The notes under the pieces were generated by a model that ran no database searches, had not been told where the DNA came from, and was given only the letters and a program-made list of their open reading frames with translations. This document shows, piece by piece, positions 10,631 to 22,279 of a DNA stretch of 64,000 bases (its first letter is position 1; each line of letters begins with the position of its first letter). Source of the DNA: Omphalotus guepiniiformis (Eukaryota > Basidiomycota > Agaricomycetes > Agaricales > Omphalotaceae); assembly GCA_028554645.1 (NCBI GenBank), contig JAQOOI010000021.1, positions 1,922,001 through 1,986,000 on the forward strand. The letters are read 5' to 3'. The translations under genes and the position numbers were made by a program.

Positions 10631-13600
10631 ATGCCCGGCCAGCACGTATTCCCGCAATCTTCTTCGTCGTCGTCCTTTGTATACCCAATCAAGTCCCTTT
10701 TGACCAATATTCAGCCTGCTGCAGACAGAACTCAACCTGGCTCTCCATCTTCCTCGTCGCCAAGTCCTAGCACTTCACCTGATATCTCTCGGCCAAGAAC
10801 ACTCGATATTGCGTCTAAGGGATCTATCTTTCGTGCGCTTTCCCGTTATCTTAACGAGCTGGCTCCAAACTGACTACTATACCCTCTTTTTTCTTCTCTC
10901 GCCCCTTTTAGCTGGGTCCGGATCAGAACTGAACGACGTTGTTGTGTCGGTTACCTCCAGCCCATCAAAACATGGGAAACAGCTTTCGCTGTCGAGCTCA
11001 TCAGCAAGGCCTGCTGAAGTACGACCGCAACGTTCCCAGACCGTCCCTTCTACCCCTTTTGATTTATCTTCATCCTCTTCATCGCGGTCAAGGCGCAAGT
11101 CGCGTAGGCTTGCCGACACCAATTTCAGCCACTATCCCGCTGACGGGGAAGATCCCAACGAACCGAGGTGTTTTGCTCGCAATCCTTCATGCTCTCCTTC
11201 AGCGGAGTCTATCTCCCAGTCTCAAGGCGAAGATGACCGAACATCTCGTTTAGCGGGGCCATTCATATCTCCCCCTAGCTCAGATTACAACTCGCGACGT
11301 CCTCCTCCCCTCCCACTAATTGCGCAAAGCGCTTTCGCCGCAAAAAGTAGCTCACTGCTTCCTCACGACAGTCCTCCTCCGGGAGACTTGCCCTTGAACC
11401 CTTCGGAGCTAGGAATTGTTCATCTTCCCTCCATTCCATCTCTAAAAGGACCTTCTCGTAGTTCGCGTGTTTCAAAGCCCAATTCTGCATCCATGAGTAG
11501 AGGCTCACGGTCTTCCGACCAAAGTAGCAATACCTCTTCAAAGAGCAATCTTTCTGTATATCTTACTCCAGAAGATATATCCTCTGGAGAGGATGTCAGG
11601 AAGGATTCAGATAAAAACCAGTCGGGTGATTCCGACCCAAATGCAAGGGTTTCTAGTCTTTCCTCCGACTCCGACTCAGCCCACTCAAGTACACCGATAG
11701 TCACTGTTCGGTTCCAATATGCTGAGGATGAGCATGGGCACCATGTGGTCGTTGGGCGAGAAGGAAAGTTGACGAGATGTGAGGATGAGGTGCGTCGTCC
11801 TACTTTGCACTTATCGGACGAATCTCCTTATCTCTCTTTGTTTCTTATCCCACGATGACTGCTCTTCTAGCCTATTCGTACCCCCGGATCTGTACAAGGT
11901 TTCGGTGTTCTTATCGCTGTCGAAGAACTTGAGGACGTACTTCTCGTTCGGCAGGTATCAGAGGTATTACTTCCTAGACCCCGTGCATTGTATCTCGTAA
12001 TTGAATTTTTTATTTGTGCAGAACGCAACCCAATTACTAGGGCTGTCACCACAGTATCTGTTCGGGCTCGAATGTTTCACTGATATTCTGCCCGATTCTC
12101 AAGCTCAACTTCTGTGGGACAACATCCAGTTTCTCTGCGACCCTTCTCCTTCCTACGCCAATCCCTCTATCCTTCCATCTCACACCTCCCAAGAAGATGA
12201 CTCGGAGCGGGACTCACCCCATGTCTTTCTCCTCTCCGGGTATGGTGCACCTGGTACTGCCCAGCCTGGAGTATTATCAGATCCAACCTTTTGGGACATG
12301 CACCAAACCAAGCGTCGGTGGACATGCTGGTGTGCAATCCATCGACCTCAAGCCAGTCCTTACTTATCGGATCTGCCTGGAATTCAACACAGACCACTGA
12401 TCATCATGGAGTTTGAGCTTGAGCACGATGCCTTGAATCCACTGTACCCTCCACCTATTGCCCTCTATTCCACAACTTGTGGGCCCTCTGGCGACAATTC
12501 TCCGATGAGCAACGACAGCAGTAACAGCAGTTCCGATAGTGCTTCAGGGAGTTCCGGCTCTGACAGCATTGGGAGCCTAGGAGCAGGCAACTCTACCGAT
12601 GAGTCGGAGAAGACATTAGTGTCGGGAGGCGCTGATGATCTTGAAAATACGATTAGCCTGAGTCCTTTCAGTGCTCCCGGTGCCGCCGCAGTGAACAATC
12701 TATCGAGCACATCTGTTTCTTTAGACTCAGATGTCACACCTCCTGCGGTGCCGTCTACTACTTATTTATCAAGCAACAGCACAAGCACAATCGGACCGTT
12801 GAGTCCTTACTCCGGCCGGTCAGGACTGTCATCGGTATCCGGGATGGAAGGTGATGAATCGTGGGTTCCTAGTATGGAAGAAATCTTGGAAAGTACAACA
12901 TCCAGATCAAAGCCTCTTCTCGCTTTGGAGCGTCTCAGACGATTAGCTCGTATGAATGCAAGTTTGGGAGTCAACTCCCCCGCCTCACCTGTAAACACGA
13001 TTAGAGGCCGACGTGTCCCACGTAGGTCGCTAATCGCTCCCGAGGCAGGTTCTGGTTCTGCAGAGGCAGCACCAGCGCCGGGCGGGGTAGGAATGATGGA
13101 CGTTTTTGCTGTTATGGCACAAATCAATGAACAACTAGGTGCGGCCCCAGACCTAGACACTTTTTTGAAGGTGGTTGTGGGCGTCATTAAGGATCTTACG
13201 CAATTCCATCGGGTTTTGGTTTATCAATTCGACGAGATGTGGAATGGGCAGACTGTGGCTGAATTGGTGGACTGGAGTATGACACATGATCTGTACAAGG
13301 GCTTACATTTTCCTGCGAGCGATATCCCAGCACAGGTGTGTAAATTTTTCTTTGATGCGGACGTAACATTAAATGTTTGAACAAGGCAAGGGAACTATAC
13401 ACGATCAGTAAGTGATTTCAGCCTGTTATTCCACTAAAGGCTGATGTTTTTTTAAACTTTAGATAAGGTTCGTATATTATACGACCGAGATCAACCTACG
13501 GCTCGTATTGTCGTGCGAAATTCCGAGGATCTGAAGGAGCCGCTGAACATGACGCATTGTTATCTGCGTGCCATGAGTCCGATACATATAAAATGTAAGT

Positions 13601-16600
13601 ACTGGATCGTTTTCCTCTTGAAGCGCGTGCTCAGCTGCCTTTACTCAGACCTTGGTAATATGGGAGTAAGAGCCTCCATGTCCGTGGTACGTGCACTGTA
13701 ATATATTGTGGGTATTTTTCACTGACATCTAAAAGTCAATCATGGCCTTCGGCACTCTCTGGGGTTTGGTTGCCTGTCACTCTTATGGGCCTCATGGTAT
13801 GAGGGTCTCCTTCCCTGTGCGACAGATGCTCCGACTTCTCAGTCAATCGATATCGCGGAATATCGAGCGTTTGAGTTATGCTCAGAGGCTACACACACGT
13901 AAGCTTGTGCGTATGTCGTCGCTGTCGTTCTGTCGTTCGCAGCTGACGGAGTCACTTCCAGATTAACACGATATCGTCAGATAATCACCCGGTGCGCTTT
14001 ACACGTCCTAGGCTAATGTGTCGCCACTGATACAAAAGCTCAGACCGGATACATCGTCTCCAATGCCGACGATTTGCTTGGATTGTTTGATGCCGACTTC
14101 GGTATACTAGTCATAGGCGATGGGGCGAAAATTCTAGGGCCGAATCAACAAGGTCAAGAAATTCTGATCATGGCTGAATATTTGCGGCTGAAACAATTCA
14201 AGTGAGATTGGTATTTTCCAATTAGATCGTACCGCTTATTTTCTCACTAGCACGATTCAAGTATCACAGGCTGTCACGGTTGACTTTCCTGACCTGAACC
14301 TATCCATGGGTTTAGAGATTGTCGCCGGTCTACTTTACGTCCCATTATCCAGTGGAGGGAAGGACTTTATAGCCTTCCTGCGCAAAGGTCAACCACGCGA
14401 CGTGCACTGGGCCGGCAAGCCGTTCAAAGCTGGCCACGGTGAGAAAGCTGTGCTCGAGCCCCGCAAGTCATTCAGGATATGGTCCGAGACGGTCGCCGGT
14501 CGATGCAGGACGTGGACAGATGAACAACTCGAGACTGCAGGCGTATTAGCATTGGTTTACGGCAAGGTGCGTTGCCGTTGTTTGAATAGGTTTGGTATAC
14601 GCCTCATTTCCCATGTATTCTAGTTCATCGAGGTCTGGAGACAGAAGGAGAACGCCCTGCGAACGACGAAGCTGACCAATCTCCTATTATCTAATGCAAG
14701 CCATGAAGTGCGAAATATGGCACACTGTTTTGCAGGCTTGGCTAAATTCTCTTTTAGTGCGCACTCCTTTGAATCACATCATAAAGTACGCTTTGATTAT
14801 TGTCGTCTACATACCACATTTTAACGTTGTTCAGTTATCTGGAAATGGCTCTCAATGGACCGCTGGATCTGGAGACTCGGGATAATCTCAGCCGTTCACA
14901 TGCCGCTTCCAAGGCATGTTAAAATACTATCTGCGTCGGAATTTCAGTCTCATATTGTCCACAGAGTCTTCTCTTCACGATTAACGACTTATTGGTATGT
15001 TTATCACTTTCCCGACCAGGTCAGGTCTTAATCGCTATTGGCAGGATCTCACACGCCTCGAAAGTGGCAACGAAACATCGTTCAATGAACCTTTCGACAT
15101 TGCTGAGGCTATTCAAGAGTCTACCTGCCTATATCGAAATGAGGCCAGTAGGCGGGACATTGACTTTCATGTCGATGTCAGCGACAGTCCGCAGATAGTT
15201 ATTGGCGATGCTAAAAAGATTCGCACTGTGATACAGAACCTGACGGCCAACGCATGTAAGGCTCTAGCGTTCCTTTCACAGTGGAGTTTGCTAATCGGTG
15301 TTACAGTGAAATACACTACGAAGGGTTCAATTGCTGTTCAGTGTAAATATTTCAACGAGCCTGAAGGACTTCGGCATTCATCCTCTACTGCTGTGGAGAT
15401 TACGGTGGCAGATACAGGTTGTGGAATACCGGCTCTAAAGCTGGAAAGTATATTTCGAGAGTTTGAGCAGGTTGAATCCTCAGAACCGAAGAAGACTACG
15501 GAAGCTGGAGTTGGTGGGTACTGTAAAAAAAAACTATATTGATATTAGCCTGATGTTCGCTTGGTTTCAGGTTTGGGCCTTGCTGTTGTCGCAAGGATTG
15601 TTGAGCAATTAGGCGGTCAGTTACGCGTGGAGTCGAAGGTTGAAGAAGGCAGCACGTTTTCTTTCCTGATCCCGCTGACATTGTGCATCGAAGAGGCAAA
15701 TACGACGTCTTCGACGCCCAGCAGTACATCCTTGACTTCTCGTCATCAACATTCTCGTACGTCCAGCATGGAGTCGCATCCTGAGATCGACTCTCTGGTC
15801 GAGGCTCTGTCATCGAACCACATGAATACGGCTTCTCGTTCTAACAGTTCTTCGCCCTCACCTCCGGGAGAAAATCATACTGGACCTCCTGGTAGTCCGG
15901 CTCGAGCTCCCCCCGGAACTTTTGAAGTCGTGGATTCTCAAATACCAGTTCGGCCGATTAAGGTGCCGGATCTTGAAGTAGATACGCCTGTTCCAAAGAC
16001 GACCTTGCCTTCTCCCCCGATGCACACTTTGGTTCCCCGAAAACCTCCAAATGTTCGACGGTCTTCCCACAAGCGTCAAGTCTCCGCGTCCGCTGCAGAC
16101 GATCGTGTCAAGTTGCGTGTACTTATCGTTGAGGTATGTTATAAACATCATATTTCCGAATTTAGCATTGATGTGCACCGAAGGACAACGATATCAACCG
16201 ATTGTTACTTGCGAAGCGCTTGCGCATGGACGGCCACACGGTCGTAAACACGACCAATGGCCAAGAAGGGCTTGACAAAATCATTGTAGACCGAGATTTT
16301 GATTGCATCCTTATGGACATTAATATGCCTATTTTGAATGGCTTCGAGTCTTCAGAGCGAATCCGAGAAGTGGAAAAATCGGCAGTGTCTCCGGCAGAGA
16401 ATGCGGACTCACTGCGGCTGTCCCATCAGCTGAATGGCCGAATTCCTATATTTGCTGTCTCTGCGTCGTTATACGAAGACGAGAGACAGAAGTTGTCAGA
16501 CGCGGGTATGGATGGGTGGATTTTGAAGCCGATCGACTTCAAGCGGCTAGCGGTAATCTTGAAAGGAGTGACGGATTTGCAGCAGCGTGAGTTGGATCGG

Positions 16601-16708
16601 TACTACGCTGGATGCAATTGGGAAGCTGGCGGCTGGCTCGCTTGGTCGGAAAGCTCGACAAATTCTTCCTCCCGACGTTCATCGGTTAATTCAGATAGAG
16701 GACTTTGA
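10631..16708 (+). CDS. phy: Fungal phytochrome hybrid histidine kinase
   Basis: This is a red/far-red photoreceptor predicted to bind biliverdin and to signal by phosphorelay. Order: a long Ser-rich N-terminus; PAS domain with the candidate chromophore Cys in RCEDEPIRTPGSVQGFGV; a Ser/Gly-rich insertion of about 200 residues (about 12470-13080); GAF domain with PASDIPAQ, ARELYTINKVRILYD and SPIHIKYLGNMGV; PHY domain (EIVAGLLYVPLSSGG, DFIAFLRKGQPRDVHWAGKP); HisKA with phospho-acceptor His in NASHEVRTPLNHI; HATPase with N-box NLTANALKYT, DTGCGIP, FREFEQVES and GVGLGLAVV; a 150-residue disordered linker; and a receiver domain with VEDNDIN, phospho-Asp in LMDINMP and Lys in ILKPIDF. Around 14-15 short introns are present, including a 22-nt exon at 13386-13407. 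Length is roughly 1,700 residues. The start is the first ATG, at 10631. Confidence 0.94.
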
Positions 16709-17059
16709 TCGTAATATCTAATTTCTATGGGTTGGTGATGACTGTATGCGTATATTTCTACTTCTTATAATGTGTAACGACATCTAATGTTTTCGACTGG
16801 TTTACTATATTTCTAGCTATGTACCTGTTGTGTTATTGTATGTCATATTCACGTCGGCATTTTCACTACATACCAGTTCATTGCATTGGCATATATTGTT
16901 ATCTTACATTGCATACAGTACTATTTTTCCTACTCCCCCTACACGAGTTCGCTTCACTACAGTTTTGGGAAATTTGTTAACTAGAAAATAAACAGAATAC
17001 TACCTCCTGTATCAATAAAAAAAATGTTGCCCGTTCCCTTGTGCGATGTATTAACATCA
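16709..17059. other. Convergent 3' spacer
   Basis: An AT-rich gap lies between the 3' ends of the phytochrome (+) and the SDR gene (-). It is rich in TAT/ATT runs expected of fungal 3' UTRs and polyadenylation regions. No coding signal is visible. Confidence 0.6.
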
Positions 17060-18151
17060 TCAACCTCTTCCTACAAAAGGAACATCCGTCGGCCTTGTTC
17101 ACGATGGTCAGTAGATACTGAGAAAGAAAGTTTACATTTTACTTACATTATGTTCAACTCAAGGATGGTAACATTTGTCGGAAGATTGGCGACATGCACG
17201 ATAGTATCAGCAACATGTTTCACGTCGATGACATTCTCGGGTACAACGCGACCATCAGCCTGCAGAGCCCCTTGCTGCAAACTAATAGCCATGTCTGTAG
17301 CGGCGTTACCTTAGGAATTCGTCGAATCATTGAGAACCACTCAGATTTTGTTCAGGTGACTTACCTATGTCGATTTGCGTACAAGCTATATCGAAGGGTC
17401 GACCATCCAAAGAGGTACACTTTGTCAATCCTGAAATAGCATGCTTTGACGCGGTGTACGCATAAGAAAACGGACGTGGGCTGTGAGCCGACAAAGAGCC
17501 GTTGTTGATGATCCGACCTGAGACCATCCGAGATCAGCACATCGGCAAGAAAAAAGCCGAGGACTGAGAACTGAGTACTGACCGCCGGTCGGAGTCTGTG
17601 ATTTGAACTGTCTCACTGCTTCCCTGGTGCAGAGGAATGGTGCGATAAGATTGACAGCGAGAACATTTTGGAAGGCTTCCAGTGTGCTTTCCTCGATTGG
17701 GACTTGGGCCGAGGAGATACCTGCATTCTATATGCACTCTGTCATTATTGGGGGTAGTAAGGAGAGGAGAATATTAGTTCTTGCGTTGAAGAGTAAATCC
17801 AAACGACCTGTTCGAATCCTAATTAGTCTGTGAATGCCAAATAATCGGCCATACAAACCGAAAGTTTCTACGGTTTGTGCGAAAAGACTCTGAACGAATG
17901 TTTCCTCGGTGATATCGCCGGCAACAGCCAGACAACGGTCAGGTTGTGAACAGAGATTTCGAGTTTGTTCCAAATAGTCTGATCGCCTCGCAGTCAGTAC
18001 GACGTTCCACCCTGCCTCTACCAGTGCGATAGCGGTGCACTGGCCGATGCCTAAGCGAAGATATAATAAATCCGAGTCTTGCACGGGCAGAAAGATGAAG
18101 CGAATCACCTGAGGAAGCGCCTGTAACAATTGCTGTCTTCGAATTCATCAT
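17060..18151 (-). CDS. Short-chain dehydrogenase/reductase (SDR)
   Basis: This is a classical SDR oxidoreductase of about 260 residues. Motifs are [14 protein letters not shown] (cofactor-binding glycine motif, split by an intron), [58 protein letters not shown] (catalytic Ser), [15 protein letters not shown] (YxxxK) and NAATDMA. The final exon encodes [11 protein letters not shown], which closely fits the usual fungal SDR tail and sets the stop at 17060. The ARR after strand 2 suggests NADP(H) preference (inference). The start is at the paired ATGs 18151/18148. The substrate is unknown. Confidence 0.9.
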
Positions 18152-18841
18152 AGTTGAGGAGAAAGTCCGACGGCAGTTCCGGACCGGTGACTGTGGGTCA
18201 AGTGGGTCAATGACGACGATTCGGCTTGCTCCAACAAAACATGCATAAAGTCTAGAGCAGCAGCCCTGCGAGTGAGCATCTCTTCATAATGCCTTTAGAA
18301 ACTGTTTCCTACCTTTCTTCCGTTGTCCAAACTTTTACTCTCCTCCTCAATACTCCTCTCGTCGAACCCATCGTTCAGACCGAGTTTCAACTACAAGATA
18401 TAAATCCAGATGGTCTCCATCATGATGGAACGAATGCAGAGCCAAATGTGCGGAACACTCAATGCGTTCATCCGTGCATCTATTGATCTCGTCCATTTAC
18501 AGGCTGAAGCATGGTTAGACCTTCAACAGCTTCGGAGGTCGCCAGTAGAACATAAGAGAGAACGTGGTGCGTGTCGTGAGCCTTGCTGTTTCAGACAGGC
18601 AGCCTAATGCATGAACAGTTAGATGATCGTCTATGACCCCCATGACCCTGCCCAGCTGCTTTCCATAAATGTTTTACCATCGATCTAATTGTGCTGTATC
18701 GTTACCATTATTCATCGTCTGTTGCACTCCTGAAGAAGGAGCTGTTTGTATCCAGGATCTTTTGCGTATACATAATGTTATATTAGTACAGTGATAAATA
18801 ATTTAATTGCAATAAATATCATACTACGCATCTCTTCCCGC
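18152..18841. other. Intergenic region, about 0.7 kb
   Basis: The gap lies upstream of the SDR gene and downstream of the Dpb3-like gene. Two short plus-strand frames (18289-18486 and 18410-18607) are present, the second with a TATAAAT run just before its ATG. Neither matches anything I recognise nor joins by clear splice sites. No RNA gene was seen. Confidence 0.5.
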
Positions 18842-19592
18842 CTACATGACCTGCGTTTCTTCCACTTCCATTGCCAAATCTTGTGATTCAGTCGATGCAG
18901 TCGTCCTTACGAATTGATCAAGTAAAGTTGGGCCTGTTGGTACAGAGTTTGCTTTACTGTTTGCAAGCGCTTTTGGGACTCGTTTTGGTTGAGCTTCCGT
19001 GTGTGTAATGGAGATGATCTCTGTAATAGAAAAGGCATTTGTTATGCACAAATCGCGACTATCGACTGCGTCGCACCATCAAGAAACATGAATTCATCTG
19101 CCCTGCGAACCACAGTAGCTTGCGGCAATGTCAATCCAAAGAAGAGTCCAACCGACATATTCAAGAACGTACCAAGATCTTTATGCTGCACGGTAGCCCT
19201 CTTCTCCCTCTCTGCCGCGCGCTGTCCTGCTTGACACAGCCGTTTAATGAATTCCTCAGCTGCAAGTGATATCAAAAAAGTAGCGTCCCTCGCGATAATA
19301 GGAATGTCCTATGAAGCATTATTGAATGAGATGACTAGAAACTTGTTAGGATGATTACTTTGTCTGCTTTGATAATCTTTTGCACCCTCGTGAATGGCAG
19401 CAGCGACTTGCCAATGTCGCGAGCGGCGTTTTCTTTGTGTTCTCTTTTCTTTTTAGGGACTTCAGGGACTTCAGTGGGATCTGCTTCAGCCTCGAGCGTA
19501 TCTGGGTTGTTATTTAAGTCGACGTCGGGTGTGTCTTGTACGAGGTTTACGTCGTTCGCGACGGGTTGCACATCGTCGACCGTACTTGCCAT
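18842..19592 (-). CDS. DPB3: Histone-fold protein, Dpb3/POLE4/CHRAC-like
   Basis: This is a small nuclear histone-fold protein of the CBF/NF-Y type. An acidic N-terminus (about 50 residues, rich in D/E/V) ends in PKKKREHKENAARDIGKS, then the fold begins: LLPFTRVQKIIKADKDIPIIARDATFLISLAAEEFIKRL, then AAEREKRATVQHKDLATVVRRADEFMFLD, which matches the POLE4/Dpb3 pattern of EGKRKTLQ..DL..AI...DEF.FL. The C-terminal tail (about 60 residues) is Ser/Thr-rich. Three introns were inferred. Family members pair with Dpb4 in DNA polymerase epsilon or serve in CHRAC-type remodelers; which applies cannot be settled here. The stretch around its start codon has a decayed duplicate 1.3 kb away (20890-21090). 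Confidence 0.8.
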
Positions 19593-19760
19593 GATGGTGG
19601 GAACTTGTGAGGTGCGTAACAAACGGTGTGACAGGTTCACGTTATTAGTGACCAATCGCGACCACGCATCGTCTGCTCCCGACAATTTTGCATTCCATTC
19701 CGCCAATAATTCAAGTCTTCAACATGCTGTCGTTGAGCTACATACAACTGCTCCCTTGGT
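19558..19760. repeat. Duplicated segment, copy A (start region of the Dpb3-like gene)
   Basis: This segment spans the start codon and upstream region of the Dpb3-like gene. It resembles 20890-21120 in the same orientation. Shared blocks in the same order include GTTGC.CATCGTCGACC, GTGACCA.TCGCG, TTGCATTC, ATTCCGCCA, TCAACATG and GCTGTCGTT. See copy B. Confidence 0.6.
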
Positions 19761-21490
19761 TCGTGTGCGATTCGATTTTCTTACTTGCCGAGAATTCATT
19801 CCCATTACCATCAGTGCCAATAGCTAGTCATCGGAAGTGGATGGGCTATCGCTATCATGGTCAATGTCTAATGGATGAACCAGCGTAAATAGGCAGATCG
19901 CCTTCGAATCCGAACGTTGTATAGGATCCGGATACTGTACCCAGCATCTCATAAGTGCTCATATCTCATCCGAACGCCAGACACCCCGAGGGCGGGGAGG
20001 TCGGCTTCCTGTGTAAGTATCGAAAGTGACGGTGATCAGCCTTTACGCAAAGGGTACTTGGTCAGAGATGATCTATAGGCTTAAGAGTTTCAGACATAGT
20101 TTAAGGAGGGAAAACCTTGAGTATGGTGAAAGCAAAAGCGCAGTATCTCTTGCCTTTTGTTCCGATCCGAAGCCTGAAAGGAAGATCCACCGACGACGAA
20201 CCCTGGAGCTAACCAACGAAGTAAGTATGCACGAAAGCCTACGGCAAGCAAACTTCTATTGTAGCTATTATTGCAACCACAGCTCTGGAAAACTCCATAA
20301 AGTCAGAGGTTACAGGATTGCAGCCGTACAGCACCACTCGCGACAGATACCGCCGGGAGAGTATTCCAATAGAAAGGTGTATGGCGACAGCTGGGAGCAG
20401 CTGGGGCTCTCCAATATCCTCTGCAGCAGCAGTGGGTTGTAGGCAAATTACGACAGTCATTGTCATGCGCAATTGAGTAGGTAGCATGCAATCAAGAAGA
20501 GCTGGCATCGCATCCGAGGCTGCATTGAGTGTAAGAGATCCAGCAAGCTTGAACGACCGATATTGGGTAGATCAGCACGCGCGCCATTGAGTTTCCAAAC
20601 CTTAGGAAACTTTCTTCGAGGTTTGAGATCCGAAGGAGGACGAAAGGGATGCATATGATTTGGACAACACAACAGTATGGTCCTTGAGGGATACCACTCT
20701 CCTTAACGGATACCTCGGTGAAATCCTATCATAGTATCAAGTCAGAATCAGTAAATCTGAGCCATCAACTAAGAAGACCGACCGCATATCGAGTCAAACC
20801 AGAGCCAGAGTTACCGGGTTGACTTTGAAGATGAGCTAGTACATAATGTGTCACCTACCGTAGCCCGGTATGGGCAGGCCTCATTCAACACGACAGGTTG
20901 CCCATCGTCGACCGGCTATGATGGATGAGGGTCACGATGGCGTGCACTAGAAATACATTGCTTGTGACCAGTCGCGTGAGGTGCATCGCAACAAGGTTTC
21001 CGACAAGACCGCCTTAAAACTTGCATTCATTCCGCCATGCTCTTGAGTTCTCAACATGCGCTCAAAAAAAGCTGTCGTTCATGTACAATGCGACAATTCG
21101 TTGCTCCTGTATATCCGTATACTTGTAACAGTTCGTTTGCTTCCTCGTGGTGCTCGAAAAGAATAGAACCAACCGTGATCCTGATTCTTGGGCGTTCGTT
21201 CTCTGGTTTCCCCGCCTGTTTATGCCGTAGACGCCTTGGAGATCAGACCGTAGCTTCTAAGCTGTACCAAATCCCGTCCCGCATTCGTAATTTCACCGAG
21301 TCTGGTGGCCAGTGCAAATATCACATAAGTGCTGGTGTGATTCTGGATACCGGACATAGATTCTTCCAATCAATCATGAAATTGCTTCTAATTACATGCA
21401 AAGCAGAAGGTGAGATCACTCAACTTACCACTTCCATTGATGCTGTACCAACACCTCTATGCTGGTATGACTCCGGTAAGCTAATTAAAG
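19593..21490. other. Gene-poor stretch containing a decayed duplication
   Basis: About 1.9 kb between the Dpb3-like start and the HIT gene stop. The open frames here (plus 20026-20442, minus 20239-20508, plus 21037-21630) match no family I know. The last one is partly inside the HIT gene. The only structure I can support is the diverged duplicate near 20890-21120. Confidence 0.5.
20890..21120. repeat. Duplicated segment, copy B (decayed, no coding capacity)
   Basis: This is a diverged same-orientation copy of the Dpb3-like start region. A 23-bp core differs at only two positions, and further matching blocks follow in order with indels. The gene body is absent, so this is a partial duplicate or relic promoter rather than a second gene. 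Confidence 0.6.
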
Positions 21491-22202
21491 CTACAATCGC
21501 GCGCGTATTCGTTCAACCAGCGACACCGCATCATCATCGTCCAGCTCTTCCCGCGCTTCGAACTCCTTCTGGTGCATCTGCCGGAGAGTCAATGGCGCTT
21601 TGTGTTCGTCTAAAACCTCTGCCTTTGTAGGTTCGCCGAATGTCGGTGCGGGTATGATATGATAATGGACCTGAAACTCTTGTTTAGAGAGGAGGGGTTT
21701 TGAACAGAGGTTGTGACAAACGTGAGGGACAGCCTGAGCGTACTCTTGATTGCATACGACATTGAGAGCTGTATTGCCAAGTGCTTGACACATTGTCAGT
21801 ATAAGTATTATGGTGCGAATGCAGTTCCTGCTCACCTCCCGTGAGAGCGTGTGCGACCTTTGAAACCGCTTCTCCAACAGCAGCTGCGTACTCTGAGGGA
21901 AGTTCAGAAAGCCTGGAATAGTGAACCTTGGGTACGACCAGTGTATGCCCCGTCCTCAATGGCATGATATCTTTCCGTATAAGATGAAGCAGAGGTGCAT
22001 ATTAGCGTTCGGGTTACCCTGTGAGGAACACTGGGCAAAAACCACAAACACCTAGAAAGGCTACGACTTTGTCGGTTTCGAAGATTCGATTTGCTGGAGC
22101 TTCATGGCGAATAATTCTACAAAATGGACAAGATGCGGAAGAGTCGTTCATCCAAGACGAAGGAGGTCGGTGGACGTGAGATTTGATGATGAACGAAGTC
22201 AT
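21491..22202 (-). CDS. HIT-domain nucleotide hydrolase
   Basis: This is a histidine-triad protein of about 190 residues. It shows CPFCRIIRHEAPANRIFETDKVVAFL at the N-terminus (two cysteines that could bind Zn), then DIMPLRTGHTLVVPKVHYSRLSELP, NTALNVVCNQEYAQAVPHVHYHIIPAP. The HVHYHII is the HxHxH triad; an intron falls inside it, between H and V. A charged C-terminal tail (LRQMHQKEFEAREELDDDDA) follows. HIT enzymes hydrolyse nucleotide phosphoramidates or dinucleoside polyphosphates. The start ATG at 22202 is 77 bp from the divergent USB1 start. Family call is firm, substrate unknown. Confidence 0.9.
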
Positions 22203-22279
22203 TGAGAAAGAAAGTCGGTCTAATAGTAAGACCGGCTTTTAGCGTTGACGTTAAACGTTTACATGCATTTCGCTCTCGT
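22203..22279. promoter_or_regulatory. Compact bidirectional promoter (HIT / USB1)
   Basis: Only 77 bp separate the start codons of two divergent genes, so transcription of both must start from this interval or inside the flanking genes. Confidence 0.6.

Noticed and set aside
18289..18607. Two overlapping short plus-strand frames upstream of the SDR gene
   Set aside because: No domain, no clear intron linking them; likely chance frames in a 5' region.
20026..20442. 138-codon plus-strand frame, and an opposed hydrophobic frame at 20239-20508
   Set aside because: I checked the minus frame for a hydrophobin pattern (eight spaced cysteines) and it lacks it; neither frame resembles a known protein.
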